A stretch of DNA of 64,000 bases from JALYRV01 sp036675475. GTDB lineage: Bacteria; Acidobacteriota; Vicinamibacteria; Vicinamibacterales; SCN-69-37. Each line of letters opens with the position of its first letter. Position 1 is the first letter of the stretch. Both the position numbers and the translations under genes were made by a program. This document shows, piece after piece, positions 18,045 to 26,669 of the stretch. The DNA is taken from contig JAKFEY010000030.1 of the NCBI GenBank assembly GCA_036675475.1, positions 1-64,000 of the forward strand, in the 5' to 3' direction. The notes beneath the pieces are model-generated. The model had not been told where the DNA came from and searched no databases. It was given only the letters and a program-made list of their open reading frames with translations.

Positions 18045-21000
18045 TCAGAATGAGTGCCTCACCCTGAAGTCGAGCGCGAACGAGCGATCTTCGTTTCTGG
18101 AAATGATCCACGACAGCCGGTCGCTCTGATCGTACTCCAGCAGAATCACCTCGTGGTGCAGCCCGCGAAGCGACCGCGCGTAGGTGAGGAACGCGCGGCT
18201 CGAGATGCGCTTGCCCACCGTGAGGCGCGCGCCCGCCTGCAGCTGCTGCAGGTCGGTGTTCTCGCCCAGCAGCTGCGGCGTGATCTGCACGCTGTCGACG
18301 CCGAGCGTGCGCTCGACGACGCGGCCCACCTGCGATGACAGGGGGCTCGCCAGCAGCCGCGCGGCGCCGGCGCTGAGCAGCTCGATCTCGGCATCCTGCG
18401 GCGACGACAGCGATCGCAGCTCCGCCACCTCCTGCAGGTTCTCGGTACCGGCGGCCTCGCCGAACAGCAGCGACAGCACGTCGACGGCGGGCAGCGGCGG
18501 GTCGGACGTGAACGTCGGCGTGATGCGATCGGGCGTGCCGGTGAAGCGCAGGTTCACGCGATAGGTCTGCCCCGGCACGCGCACGCGCGTTTCGGCCTCG
18601 ATGTCGAAGAAGGGCTGAATCGCGGCGGGATTCGCGAAGTCGATGGTGCCGCGCGTGACGAGATAGCGGTTGCCCTCGAACAGCACCTCGCCGCGCTCGA
18701 TGTCGGCGCGGCCAAACAGCAGCGGCTTGTCGAACGTGCCGCGCAGCGTGAGGTCGGCGCTCGACACGATGCGCGCCACGTTGTTGTCGATCTGCAGCGA
18801 CGAGGGCGCGATCACGCGCACGTCGTACTGCAGCGGAATCGACGTGGCCACTGCCGCCGGCGCGCCCACGGCCTCGTCGCCGCCGAAGCTGAAGAACTCG
18901 GCGCCCCCCTCGAAGCGGCGCGACCACACGGCGCGATCGACGCGCACGGTGCCGGTCAGCAGCGGCGCCGCCACGTTGCCGCGCAGCGCGAGGTCGGCGT
19001 TGACGATCGACGAGAAGCCCTCGGGATAGCGCAGGCGCATGCCCGTGCCGAACGCCGTGAGGTTCAGCTCGTCGGGCGCGAGGCCGCGGAAGCCGACGCG
19101 CCCGCCGAGGGTGACATCGCCGCCGCCCATGCGCGCGCGGATGTCGTCGAGCCGCAGGCCGGCCGCGTCGAACGTCACCGATCCGTTGATGGCCTCGAGG
19201 CCGTGCGGCAGATCGAAGTGCCGCACGCGCCCGTTGTTGATCGAGGCGCGCCCCGCGAACGAGGGATTCGACAGATCGCCCGCAATGGACGCCTTCAGCG
19301 AGGCCGACCCGGAGCTGCGCACGTTGCGATAGAACCCCTGCAGCACGGCAAGGTTCGCGTCGCCGCTGGCCGTGACGGCGATGCGCTCGTCCTCGACGCC
19401 CAGTTCACCCGCGAGCTCGAGCAGGGTGCCCTCGCCCGCCATGCGCATGCGCGTGATGCGCACCACGTTGCGGTCGAACGCCATCCGCACCGGGCCGTCG
19501 TTGCGCACGCGATAGTCGAACAGGCTCAGATCCGCGTCGCTCAACTCCGCATCCACCACCAGCGCCGATGGCACCGCCAGCTTCCCCGACACCTTCATCG
19601 TCCCGCTCGCAATCGCGGTGGTGAAGGGCGACAGCTTCGGCACGAAGAGGCGCGCGTAGGGATCGATCGACGTGTCGGAGAACTGGAAGCTCAGCTCCGA
19701 GTCGTAGTCGTCATTGAGCGTGACGCGGCCGGAGCCCGACGCCGTGAGGCGCGGCGACGCGGCTTCGACGTCGACGTTCATGTCGAGGCCGCGGATGCCG
19801 AGGCGGCCCGTGACCTGGCCGATGCCTTCGGAGCCGAGGAAGAGATCCGCGATGCGGAACTTCACGTCGTAGCGCGGCGCGTCGAACACGCCGGTGCCCG
19901 CGGCGGTGAACTGCAGCTGGCCCGTGAACGGCGGCAGCTGCGGATACTTCATCAGCGTGAGGCTCTCGACCGGAATCGCCGATCCATCCGCGTTGAACGA
20001 ATAGGTGCCGTCCCAGCCCACCCACGCCGCGCCCGTCATGCGGCCGGTGCTCTTCCAGCCGCGCAGATCGTCGATGCGCACGCCGTTGCCCTCGAAGCGC
20101 AGCGACGCGGTGGCGCGATCGAACGGCTCGTCCCACGCGATGCCGTCGGCGATGGCCATCTGGCCGAAGCCGTGCGGGGTCTCGTAGTTGCCGTAGACGT
20201 GATAGTCGCCCGACACGCGGCCGTCGACCGGCCAGTCGTCGAGCAGGAACGCATGGCGCAGGTCGGCCATCGGCCAGTTGGTGAGCCGCACGCGCGCGTC
20301 CATCTCTTCGCCGCGATCGCGGCGCGGATAGCCGAGCGAGTATTTGCCCGTGGCCTGAAGCTCGGCGTCGCCCTTGCGCAGGTTCGCGGCCGTGACGGTC
20401 GCGTACGAGTCTTCGATCACGACCGAGCCGTTGCCCGAACCCCACACGACGTCCCACGCGCGGAGGTCGTGGCCCTTGAAGTCGCCCTTGATGAGCGGGC
20501 GCGAGAAGGAGCGCGTGATGGTGCCGTCGAATTCGCCGCGGCCGCCGACTTCAATGGCCGGCGTGCGCGAGCCGAAGGCGGTGAGCACGGCCGCAAGCAG
20601 GCGATCGCTCGCCTGCCAGTCGCTGCTCGTGACGTGGATGGGCGCGTCGACGCGCTTGTCCCACGCGGTGCGTCCCTGGAACTCGACGTAGGTTTCGGGC
20701 GTGGCGGCCCAGCCCGGCGTGATGTTCACCCATTCGGGATCGAACGTATATTCCGCTCGACCGGCGACCGGCACGTATCCCACATTCGGCTGGCGATTGA
20801 AGACGCCCGCTTCGCGACCGCGCGCCGCGCGCGTGAGGTCGAGCGCGCGCCCCTGCATCGGCACGCCGGCCGGCGGCGTCGCTTCGATGCGGCCGCGGCC
20901 GCGCCGCTCCACGAAGTGGCCCGACGGCCACGTCATGTCGTTACTGCCGCTGGCCGATCCGGCCAGGCGCAGCGAATCGAACTGATAGAAGTCGGTGAGC

Positions 21001-22151
21001 GTGGCCAGATTGACGCCGGTGTAGTCGGTGTTGAACGTGGCCATGCGGCGACCCTCGCCGCGCAGCGGCTTCAGGTCGTAGAGAAACCGCGCGGTGCCGC
21101 CATACACACGGCCTTCCCCGCCGCGCACGTGCAGGAAATCGGGCGTCCACTGCACGCGCCCGCTGACATCCTGAAAGCGGTAGTCGTCGACGCCGAGCTC
21201 GGCGCTCGTGAACTGGCCCTGCAGATCGCGACCGCCCTTGAACATGTGGAAGACGCCGGTGAACCGGCTGCGGCCGCTCAGCTCCCACGGCTCGTTCGCG
21301 AAGAACAGCTCGCGCATGCGGCGCAGCTCGATGTTCGACGCGATCTGGTAGGTCTGCTCCGGCCAGTTCGCGAAGTCGGCGGTGCCCGTCAGCGTCGATT
21401 CGGCGCCGTCGGTGAGCAGCACGATGTCGTCGAACGTGAGCGACGGCCCGTTGAACTTGAAGCGCGACCGCATGTCGGCGCGAAACGGCACGTAGTCCTG
21501 AATGTCGATCGTGCCGCCCGTGAACTGCGCGGTGCCGCGATACTGCCCGCCGCCCTTCACCACCGACACGCGCATGTTGCGCGAGACGATCGACCACGGC
21601 GTGCCCTGATCCTCATAGACGAACTCGCCGCGATCGGCGAGCACGTACTGCAGCGTGGTGACGAACCGCTTCTCACGCTCCGACTTCCGGTCGGGCATGA
21701 TCTTCGGCATGTTGTGACGTCCGTCGGGCCGCTGCTCGATGAACAGCTTCCAGTCGCTCATCCGGATCTCTTCGAACAGCAGCTCGCGCTGGGTGAACAC
21801 CGTCCACCACGGCAGCTCCACCGAAATGCGTTTCGCCGTCAGGAACGGCCGCGCGTCAGGCGTGAGCCCTTCGATCACGACATCCTCGAGCACGAACGAC
21901 CCTGGGCGCAGCCGCGCCGACAGCTTGCCGATGTGCATCGGCCGCTTCAGGTACTTCGTCGCCTCGGCCTCGGCGCGCGCCTTCAGCGACGGCCCCAGAT
22001 CCACCATGAAGACCGTGACCACCGCCGCCGCGAACAACGCGACCGCCAGCCCGCCCAGGCGCACCCCGCCCCACTTCAGCCACCCCCGCACACGACGAGG
22101 CGGGGCCGGCGCAGGTGCCGTTTCGGCAACGGGGAGTTGGTCTTCTCGCAT
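18045..22151 (-). CDS. tamB: TamB-like translocation/assembly protein (AsmA family)
   Basis: 1368 residues. One N-terminal membrane segment (about 33-51, LAVALFAAAVVTVFMVDLG) anchors a long periplasmic beta-rich protein with AsmA-like N-terminal region (KYLKRPMHIGKLSARLRPGS). The C-terminal DUF490 domain includes GRADIERGEVLFEGNRYLV, RVRVPGQTYRVNLRFTGTPD and PPLPAVDVLSLLFGEAAG. Proteins of this family bridge the inner and outer membranes, moving phospholipids or helping Omp85 proteins. The stop is 5 bp before the Omp85 start and the two are probably co-translated. The start codon touches the palindrome at 22152-22208. Confidence 0.92.
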   Translation of the reverse strand: MREDQLPVAETAPAPAPPRRVRGWLKWGGVRLGGLAVALFAAAVVTVFMVDLGPSLKARAEAEATKYLKRPMHIGKLSARLRPGSFVLEDVVIEGLTPDARPFLTAKRISVELPWWTVFTQRELLFEEIRMSDWKLFIEQRPDGRHNMPKIMPDRKSEREKRFVTTLQYVLADRGEFVYEDQGTPWSIVSRNMRVSVVKGGGQYRGTAQFTGGTIDIQDYVPFRADMRSRFKFNGPSLTFDDIVLLTDGAESTLTGTADFANWPEQTYQIASNIELRRMRELFFANEPWELSGRSRFTGVFHMFKGGRDLQGQFTSAELGVDDYRFQDVSGRVQWTPDFLHVRGGEGRVYGGTARFLYDLKPLRGEGRRMATFNTDYTGVNLATLTDFYQFDSLRLAGSASGSNDMTWPSGHFVERRGRGRIEATPPAGVPMQGRALDLTRAARGREAGVFNRQPNVGYVPVAGRAEYTFDPEWVNITPGWAATPETYVEFQGRTAWDKRVDAPIHVTSSDWQASDRLLAAVLTAFGSRTPAIEVGGRGEFDGTITRSFSRPLIKGDFKGHDLRAWDVVWGSGNGSVVIEDSYATVTAANLRKGDAELQATGKYSLGYPRRDRGEEMDARVRLTNWPMADLRHAFLLDDWPVDGRVSGDYHVYGNYETPHGFGQMAIADGIAWDEPFDRATASLRFEGNGVRIDDLRGWKSTGRMTGAAWVGWDGTYSFNADGSAIPVESLTLMKYPQLPPFTGQLQFTAAGTGVFDAPRYDVKFRIADLFLGSEGIGQVTGRLGIRGLDMNVDVEAASPRLTASGSGRVTLNDDYDSELSFQFSDTSIDPYARLFVPKLSPFTTAIASGTMKVSGKLAVPSALVVDAELSDADLSLFDYRVRNDGPVRMAFDRNVVRITRMRMAGEGTLLELAGELGVEDERIAVTASGDANLAVLQGFYRNVRSSGSASLKASIAGDLSNPSFAGRASINNGRVRHFDLPHGLEAINGSVTFDAAGLRLDDIRARMGGGDVTLGGRVGFRGLAPDELNLTAFGTGMRLRYPEGFSSIVNADLALRGNVAAPLLTGTVRVDRAVWSRRFEGGAEFFSFGGDEAVGAPAAVATSIPLQYDVRVIAPSSLQIDNNVARIVSSADLTLRGTFDKPLLFGRADIERGEVLFEGNRYLVTRGTIDFANPAAIQPFFDIEAETRVRVPGQTYRVNLRFTGTPDRITPTFTSDPPLPAVDVLSLLFGEAAGTENLQEVAELRSLSSPQDAEIELLSAGAARLLASPLSSQVGRVVERTLGVDSVQITPQLLGENTDLQQLQAGARLTVGKRISSRAFLTYARSLRGLHHEVILLEYDQSDRLSWIISRNEDRSFALDFRVRHSF

Positions 22152-22208
22152 AAAGGGGACGGGTCTAATTTTCGCGGGATCGGGTCGAAAATTAGACCCG
22201 TCCCCTTT
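22152..22208. repeat. Family B palindrome, copy 2
   Basis: Arms AAAGGGGACGGGTCTAATTT-CG (22152-22174) and its complement (22186-22208) are perfect over 23 bp, with an 11-nt loop. It exactly fills the gap between the TAA stop of the biotin-carrier gene (22208-22210) and the tamB ATG (22149-22151). Core shared with 8843-8923. Confidence 0.9.
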
Positions 22209-22705
22209 TATTCGATCACGACCAGCAGCCGGCCTGCTTCGACCGACGCGCCGGGCTCGACCGCGACTTCCTTGATCGTGCCGGCCTTCGGTGCCCGCAG
22301 CTCGTTCTCCATCTTCATCGCTTCGATGACGATGACGGGCTGGCGCAGCTCGACGGCGTCGCCCGGCTTCGCGAGCACGCGGACGATGCGGCCGGGCATG
22401 GGCGCCGTGATGCGCTGCTCGCCGTCGGCGTGGCGCGCGGCCTTGCCGCGGCGCCGGCTCGCGTCTATCGACACGGGCACCGACACGTTCGGCAGATGCA
22501 CCACGATTTCGCCGCGGGCCGCGCCGTCAGTGACCGCCGCGTCGAGCACGCGGCCGTCCACCAGCAGCGAGTAGCCGGCCGAGGTCGGGCGCGCGTCGAC
22601 CGTGACGGGCTCGCCGTCGATGGTCATGCGCAGCGCGCCGCCGGACGCGGCGGCATCGATCGCCACCTTGAACAGCCTGCCGCCTAGCTCAATTTCGAAG
22701 GTCAC
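22208..22705 (-). CDS. Biotin carboxyl carrier protein/domain of acyl-CoA carboxylase
   Basis: 165 residues from a GTG at 22703-22705 that overlaps the carboxylase stop (GTGA). The C-terminal biotinyl domain is complete: APMPGRIVRVLAKPGDAVEL, the biotinylation site EAMKMENELRAPKAG (the central Lys) and VEPGASVEAGRLLVVIE. The first ~85 residues form a small beta domain (FEIELGGRLFKVAIDAAASG) as in the carrier part of methylcrotonyl-/propionyl-CoA carboxylase alpha chains. It carries CO2 on biotin between the biotin carboxylase (upstream) and the carboxyltransferase (26670-28217). Confidence 0.92.
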   Translation of the reverse strand: MTFEIELGGRLFKVAIDAAASGGALRMTIDGEPVTVDARPTSAGYSLLVDGRVLDAAVTDGAARGEIVVHLPNVSVPVSIDASRRRGKAARHADGEQRITAPMPGRIVRVLAKPGDAVELRQPVIVIEAMKMENELRAPKAGTIKEVAVEPGASVEAGRLLVVIE

Positions 22706-24243
22706 CGCAGCCCCTCGATGCGCGAGGCCTGCTGCCATTTGGACGCGGGCGCGGACGCGCCAGCCTGACCGCTCCGGCGATCCCCGCTCACGCGCGACGC
22801 CATCGCGTGCGCGTGCACCGCCGCCGCAATCACCGCCGCGCGCATGTCAGCGTCGCTGACAGCCGTGAACGGCTCGCCCTTCCTCGCCGCGAGCACGCCG
22901 TCGAGCCAGGCCGTGTGAAAGTCGGCGCTCGCGAACTCCGGCTGTTCGGTCAGCCACCGGAAGAACGGCAGCGTCGTCCGCACGCCCCGCACCTGATACT
23001 CCGACAGCGCGCGGCGCAGGCGCGCAATCGCGACGTCGCGCGATTCGCCCCACACCACCAGCTTCGCGATCAGCGAGTCGTAGTAGATCGGAATCTCGAA
23101 TCCCTCCGCCACGCCGCCATCGTCACGCACGCCGGGACCGTGCGGCACGGTGAGGCCGAGCACGCGCCCGGGCGACGGCATGAAGCCCTGATCCGGATCC
23201 TCGGCAATGACGCGGCACTCGATCGCGTGCCCGCGCGGCGTGAGCGCACGCTCGGGATCGATCGTGAGCCGCTCGCCCATGGCCACGCGCAGCTGGCAGT
23301 GCACGAGGTCGATGCCGGTGACCATTTCGGTGACCGGATGCTCGACCTGCAGCCGCGTGTTCATCTCGAGGAAATAGAAGTGCTCCTGCCCATCTGGCGC
23401 AACGTCGAGCAGGAACTCGATGGTGCCGGCGCCGGTGTAATTCGCGCTGCGCGCCACGGCCGCCGCGCACTCGGCCATCGCGCGCCGCGTCTTCTCGCTC
23501 ACGCGCGTGGACGGCGACTCTTCGACCACTTTCTGGTGGCGGCGCTGAATGGAGCACTCGCGTTCGACAAACGGAATGACGGTGCCATGGCTGTCGGCCA
23601 TCAGCTGCACTTCGACGTGCCTCGGGCGCACGACGAGACGCTCGAGAAACACCGACGCGTCGCCGAACGCAGACGCGGCTTCGGAGCCGGCCGTGCGAAC
23701 CGCCGCGAGCAAATCATCGCGCGACGCCACCGATCGCATGCCCTTGCCGCCGCCGCCGGCCACGGCCTTCACCAGCAGCGGAAAGCCGATGCGGTCGCCT
23801 TCGGCCAGGATGTGCTCATCGGAGGCGTCGGCCGCAAACGGCCCGTCGGTGCCCGGCACCACGGGCACGCCCGCCGCGATCGCGGCGTCTCGCGCCGCGG
23901 TCTTGCTGCCCATCAGGCGAATCGACGCGGCCGACGGCCCGACAAAGGTGAGCCCCGCCGCCGCGCACGCGTCCGAGAACGCGGCGTTCTCGGCGAGAAA
24001 TCCATAGCCAGGATGTACGAGTGTCGCGCCCGACTTGCGCGCCACGCCAAGCAGCTTCCCGATGTCGAGATAGCTTTCGCGCGCGGGCGGCGCGCCGATC
24101 GGCCACGCCTCGTCGGCCGCGCGCACGTGCAGCGACTCGCGATCGCAATCGGAATAGACCGCGACGCTCGTGAGGCCGAGCTCGCGGCACGCGCGTGCCA
24201 CACGGACCGCGATTTCGCCGCGGTTAGCGATGAGGACTTTCAC
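22702..24243 (-). CDS. Biotin carboxylase subunit of an acyl-CoA carboxylase
   Basis: 513 residues, MKVLIANRGEIAVRVARACR at the start. ATP-grasp enzyme: AVAGGGGKGMR (ATP loop), FVERECSIQRRHQKVVEESP, EMNTRLQVEHPVTE (catalytic Glu/Arg) and ECRVIAEDPDQGFMPSPG. Carboxylates biotin on the separate carrier protein encoded by the overlapping downstream gene. With the carboxyltransferase at 26670-28217 it most likely forms a propionyl-CoA/acyl-CoA carboxylase, feeding methylmalonyl-CoA metabolism. The last ~30 residues are low-complexity. Confidence 0.93.
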   Translation of the reverse strand: MKVLIANRGEIAVRVARACRELGLTSVAVYSDCDRESLHVRAADEAWPIGAPPARESYLDIGKLLGVARKSGATLVHPGYGFLAENAAFSDACAAAGLTFVGPSAASIRLMGSKTAARDAAIAAGVPVVPGTDGPFAADASDEHILAEGDRIGFPLLVKAVAGGGGKGMRSVASRDDLLAAVRTAGSEAASAFGDASVFLERLVVRPRHVEVQLMADSHGTVIPFVERECSIQRRHQKVVEESPSTRVSEKTRRAMAECAAAVARSANYTGAGTIEFLLDVAPDGQEHFYFLEMNTRLQVEHPVTEMVTGIDLVHCQLRVAMGERLTIDPERALTPRGHAIECRVIAEDPDQGFMPSPGRVLGLTVPHGPGVRDDGGVAEGFEIPIYYDSLIAKLVVWGESRDVAIARLRRALSEYQVRGVRTTLPFFRWLTEQPEFASADFHTAWLDGVLAARKGEPFTAVSDADMRAAVIAAAVHAHAMASRVSGDRRSGQAGASAPASKWQQASRIEGLR

Positions 24244-24267
24244 GGGAACTACTTATTTTAGCGGAAC

Positions 24268-25203
24268 TTAGCGCCGGTGCTGACTCAGCTGGCCCAGAAA
24301 CCGCAGCAGCACCAGCCCGGGCGCGCGATCGGTCCGGCTCACCACAATCACCATGGCGCTGTGGGTCAGGCCGGAAATGGGCGCCACCCAGTTCCACACG
24401 CCATGTTTATCGAGCGCCGCGGCCAGCAATCCAGACTGCCGGCGCAGGGCCTCGGGATCGCCGGTCGAGAACATGACGAGGAAGGGCGGATCGCCGGCGT
24501 CGATGAAGCGCACGGGCGACGCGCGCTCGGCCCACTCGGGCGACGTGTCGGTATGAAAGCGCCGCGCAAACCATCGCTGATCGCGGCCGAGCAGGCGATA
24601 GGTCAGCTGATCGGCGATGTCGTAGCCGGCGCCGCTCACCGCCGCGACGCCCGCAATGGCCTCGCGCGGCACTTCCGCCTCGGCCAGCCACCGCGGATCG
24701 GCCGCGACGAGCGCCGCCAGGTGCGCGCCGGCCGAATGGCCCATCAGCACGATCGATCCGGGATCGCCGCCGCGCGCCGCGATGTGCTCATGCACCCACT
24801 TCACGGCGCGCGCGATGTCCGCCGGCTGCGCCTCCCACGTCACTTCCGGAATCAGCCGGTAGTTGACGATGGCCGCGCCGTACCCGTTGGCGGCGAGAAA
24901 GCGGCCGATGTTGCCGTAGAGATCCGCGCCCGACACATGAAGCGACTTGTCGCCCTCGATCCAGTTGCCGCCGTGGATGAACACGACGGTCGTGAAGCCG
25001 CGCGCGTCCGGCACGAACAAATCGAGACGGTGCTTGACGGGATGCGCGCCGGGCCCTTCGACATAGGCGATGCCGCGGGTGACGCGCGCCTCGGGCAGCG
25101 CCGCGTGCCGGTAGAACGGCGTGATCGCCACGCGCTTGGCCGCCTCGCAGCCTGACGCGGCCAGCGAAGCCACGATCAGCGCGAGCGCGGCGGCGAGTCT
25201 CAC
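24268..25203 (-). CDS. Lipoprotein alpha/beta-hydrolase (esterase type)
   Basis: 311 residues from a GTG. Signal peptide with lipobox LAASGC. Catalytic features: oxyanion motif FIHGGNWIEGDKS, nucleophile elbow GHSAGAH (Ser), an acidic residue in FSTGDPEALRR and a His near the end (GLTHSAMV). This is the BD-FAE/carboxylesterase-type fold (HGGxW, GxSAGxH), acting on ester bonds; substrate unknown. The GTG start overlaps the TGA of a carboxyltransferase relic (25200-25263), showing that this gene once followed such a gene directly. Confidence 0.87.
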   Translation of the reverse strand: MRLAAALALIVASLAASGCEAAKRVAITPFYRHAALPEARVTRGIAYVEGPGAHPVKHRLDLFVPDARGFTTVVFIHGGNWIEGDKSLHVSGADLYGNIGRFLAANGYGAAIVNYRLIPEVTWEAQPADIARAVKWVHEHIAARGGDPGSIVLMGHSAGAHLAALVAADPRWLAEAEVPREAIAGVAAVSGAGYDIADQLTYRLLGRDQRWFARRFHTDTSPEWAERASPVRFIDAGDPPFLVMFSTGDPEALRRQSGLLAAALDKHGVWNWVAPISGLTHSAMVIVVSRTDRAPGLVLLRFLGQLSQHRR

Positions 25204-25263
25204 AGCGGAATGTTGCCGTGCTTCTTGCGCGGATTGGTGTCGCGCTTCCCCGCCAGGCTGGCG
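25200..25263 (-). pseudogene. Relic of a carboxyltransferase 3' end
   Basis: Reads ASLAGKRDTNPRKKHGNIPL and TGA, the same last 20 residues as the intact carboxyltransferase gene that ends at 26670. The two copies differ at four bases, all synonymous third positions, plus TGA versus TAA. Upstream of this piece the similarity stops abruptly near 25263. Confidence 0.85.
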
Positions 25264-25302
25264 GGGGGCACACGGGGATGCTCACCGTCAGTGTACTCCA
25301 AT

Positions 25303-25707
25303 CTACCTTACGACCCTCTGGATCTCCGTGAGAAATGCCTCGAGCGTGAGAGGCTGACGAACCAGTAATCTCGCCAACGTTGATCGGGTGGCCCCGCTCG
25401 GTTTCACGTGTGAATTGGCGGCGTACGGGAGCGGGCGCGTGGTGTACACACCGAGCGGGCCATGCACCGGAATATATGCGCCGCCCTCCGCGATATGAGC
25501 CTGCTGCCCGGCTATGTCCTGCGGAAGCGCACGGCGTAAGAACCATACATACTGAAGGTTTGGCTGAGGGCGAATGAAACCCTCGGCAAGAAGCTGGGCC
25601 GTGGAACCATTCGAAAACTTGACGAGGCCGCCCGGCAGGACGACTGTGACCGACCGACCGCGAAGATCGCCCTTAAGGGTTCGCTCCGGCTGAACTTCAT
25701 ACAGCAT
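25303..25707 (-). CDS. Hypothetical protein, likely part of a frameshifted gene
   Basis: 134 residues starting MLYEVQPERTLKGDLRGRSV, with no signal peptide. It resembles the downstream-of-signal part of the 218-residue protein at 25945-26601: both have an 'xxVxPxxxLxxxxxGxxVxVxxPGGxxxxNGxxxxx' run followed by a segment about YVWFLRR / YLLFLEP and a C-terminal helix (LARLLVRQPLTLEAFLTEIQ). The overlapping frame at 25697-25912 supplies a signal peptide, so this is probably the second half of one gene broken by a frameshift near 25700. Alternatively the two are translationally coupled genes. Lies in the lower-GC insertion. Confidence 0.5.
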   Translation of the reverse strand: MLYEVQPERTLKGDLRGRSVTVVLPGGLVKFSNGSTAQLLAEGFIRPQPNLQYVWFLRRALPQDIAGQQAHIAEGGAYIPVHGPLGVYTTRPLPYAANSHVKPSGATRSTLARLLVRQPLTLEAFLTEIQRVVR

Positions 25708-25912
25708 CACTATCGATCGACGATCGATCGGCCATCCAGTCGACCTGCTGCTGCGTGAATGACTTGTTTGGCGCGTCTTCAAAACAAACATCGTAGGCGC
25801 CGCTAGGATCATTACCGGATCGAACGGGAGCGCAGGTGACGCAGTCCTGCACGGCGGCGTGCAACACGACCGCGGAGAACACGCTTGCCAGGAACGAAAT
25901 CCGGAGCTTCAT
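25697..25912 (-). CDS. Signal-peptide-bearing short frame, likely 5' part of a frameshifted gene
   Basis: 71 residues, MKLRISFLASVFSAVVLHAA, a clear signal peptide. Then a Cys-containing segment (QDCVTCAPVRSGNDPSGAYD, VCFEDAPNKSFTQQQVDWM) ends after DRSSIDSDAV at a TGA inside the ATG region of the next frame. GGAGG lies upstream of the ATG. The 134-residue frame that follows overlaps by 11 bases. A single-base shift would join them into a secreted protein of about 205 residues, similar in length to the neighbour at 25945-26601. Confidence 0.5.
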   Translation of the reverse strand: MKLRISFLASVFSAVVLHAAVQDCVTCAPVRSGNDPSGAYDVCFEDAPNKSFTQQQVDWMADRSSIDSDAV

Positions 25913-25944
25913 CGGCGCCTCCGTCGGGACGGCCACACATTATT

Positions 25945-26601
25945 TCAGCGCGGAACCCTCTCAACAGACCGCAACAGCGCGATGAGCTCCTGAGCTCGAA
26001 CGCGGTGCGCTCCCTTGAACTCCGATAGTCTGCGGGCCGCTGGCGGAACCTCGACGTCAACGCCGTCGAACCGATATGCGCTAAAGGCGCCGTGCGTCAC
26101 TGTGTATGCGGTGTCGTTCGTAAGCGGTTCAAGAAAGAGGAGGTATTCCCTGCCTGTCTCCAAGTCGGCGCTCAGAGAGTTCCTGACAATGATCTCCACA
26201 CCGTTGACCTCGAGCGCGCCTCCGGGTTGTGCTACCCAGATCGGGGAACCGTAGGCAAGTCGGGCACCGGCTGGCTGTTTGACCACATCCATCACGGAGA
26301 GCGCGTGCTCTCGGAGCACCATGTACTCTCCGCTGCCACGTTCCTGCGCACGCAGGCGACTTTCACCAACCCTCGCCTTGACAATAAGTGTGGCCTTATT
26401 GGCGATCGCGCTCAGTGAGGCAGGTTCACGCTCGAGCGCATCGTACGTAATGTACCGCCGCCGAGAGGATTGTTTTTCCTGAGCGTCCAGAGAGGAAACG
26501 CGCGGTGCAAAGGTCAGCGCCACGATGGCAAAGAGCACAGCAAGAATGTTGGCCGAAGTTCGCAATTGCCGCTCCGTTCTCCACCGATCGGCGCACCCCA
26601 T
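25945..26601 (-). CDS. Secreted hypothetical protein
   Basis: 218 residues from ATG 26599-26601. A membrane/signal segment (SANILAVLFAIVALTFAPRV) is followed by an exported domain: SLSAIANKATLIVKARVGES, LSVMDVVKQPAGARLAYGSP, IWVAQPGGALEVNGVEIIV and REYLLFLEPLTNDTAYTVTH. This looks like a beta-barrel-type domain seen in secreted proteins that respond to heat or stress; no family is recognised with confidence. Likely a paralogue of the frameshifted gene next to it. The gene lies in a lower-GC insert between two carboxyltransferase ends. Confidence 0.55.
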   Translation of the reverse strand: MGCADRWRTERQLRTSANILAVLFAIVALTFAPRVSSLDAQEKQSSRRRYITYDALEREPASLSAIANKATLIVKARVGESRLRAQERGSGEYMVLREHALSVMDVVKQPAGARLAYGSPIWVAQPGGALEVNGVEIIVRNSLSADLETGREYLLFLEPLTNDTAYTVTHGAFSAYRFDGVDVEVPPAARRLSEFKGAHRVRAQELIALLRSVERVPR

Positions 26602-26669
26602 CGTGCGCCTGTTGACCGTCGCAGTCAACGGGCTCGCCTGAGGGTCAGACAGACAGCTCAGCAGGGCGG

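Noticed and set aside
18040..18927. N-terminal extension of the Omp85 gene into tamB
   Set aside because: Residues before 18039 are Arg-rich without a signal; TamB is coded there in another frame. The GTG at 18039 gives a proper signal peptide.
19203..22574. Over 1100-codon open frame antisense to tamB
   Set aside because: Composition is Arg/Ala/His-rich; TamB motifs and lipid-transfer fold are clear on the minus strand.
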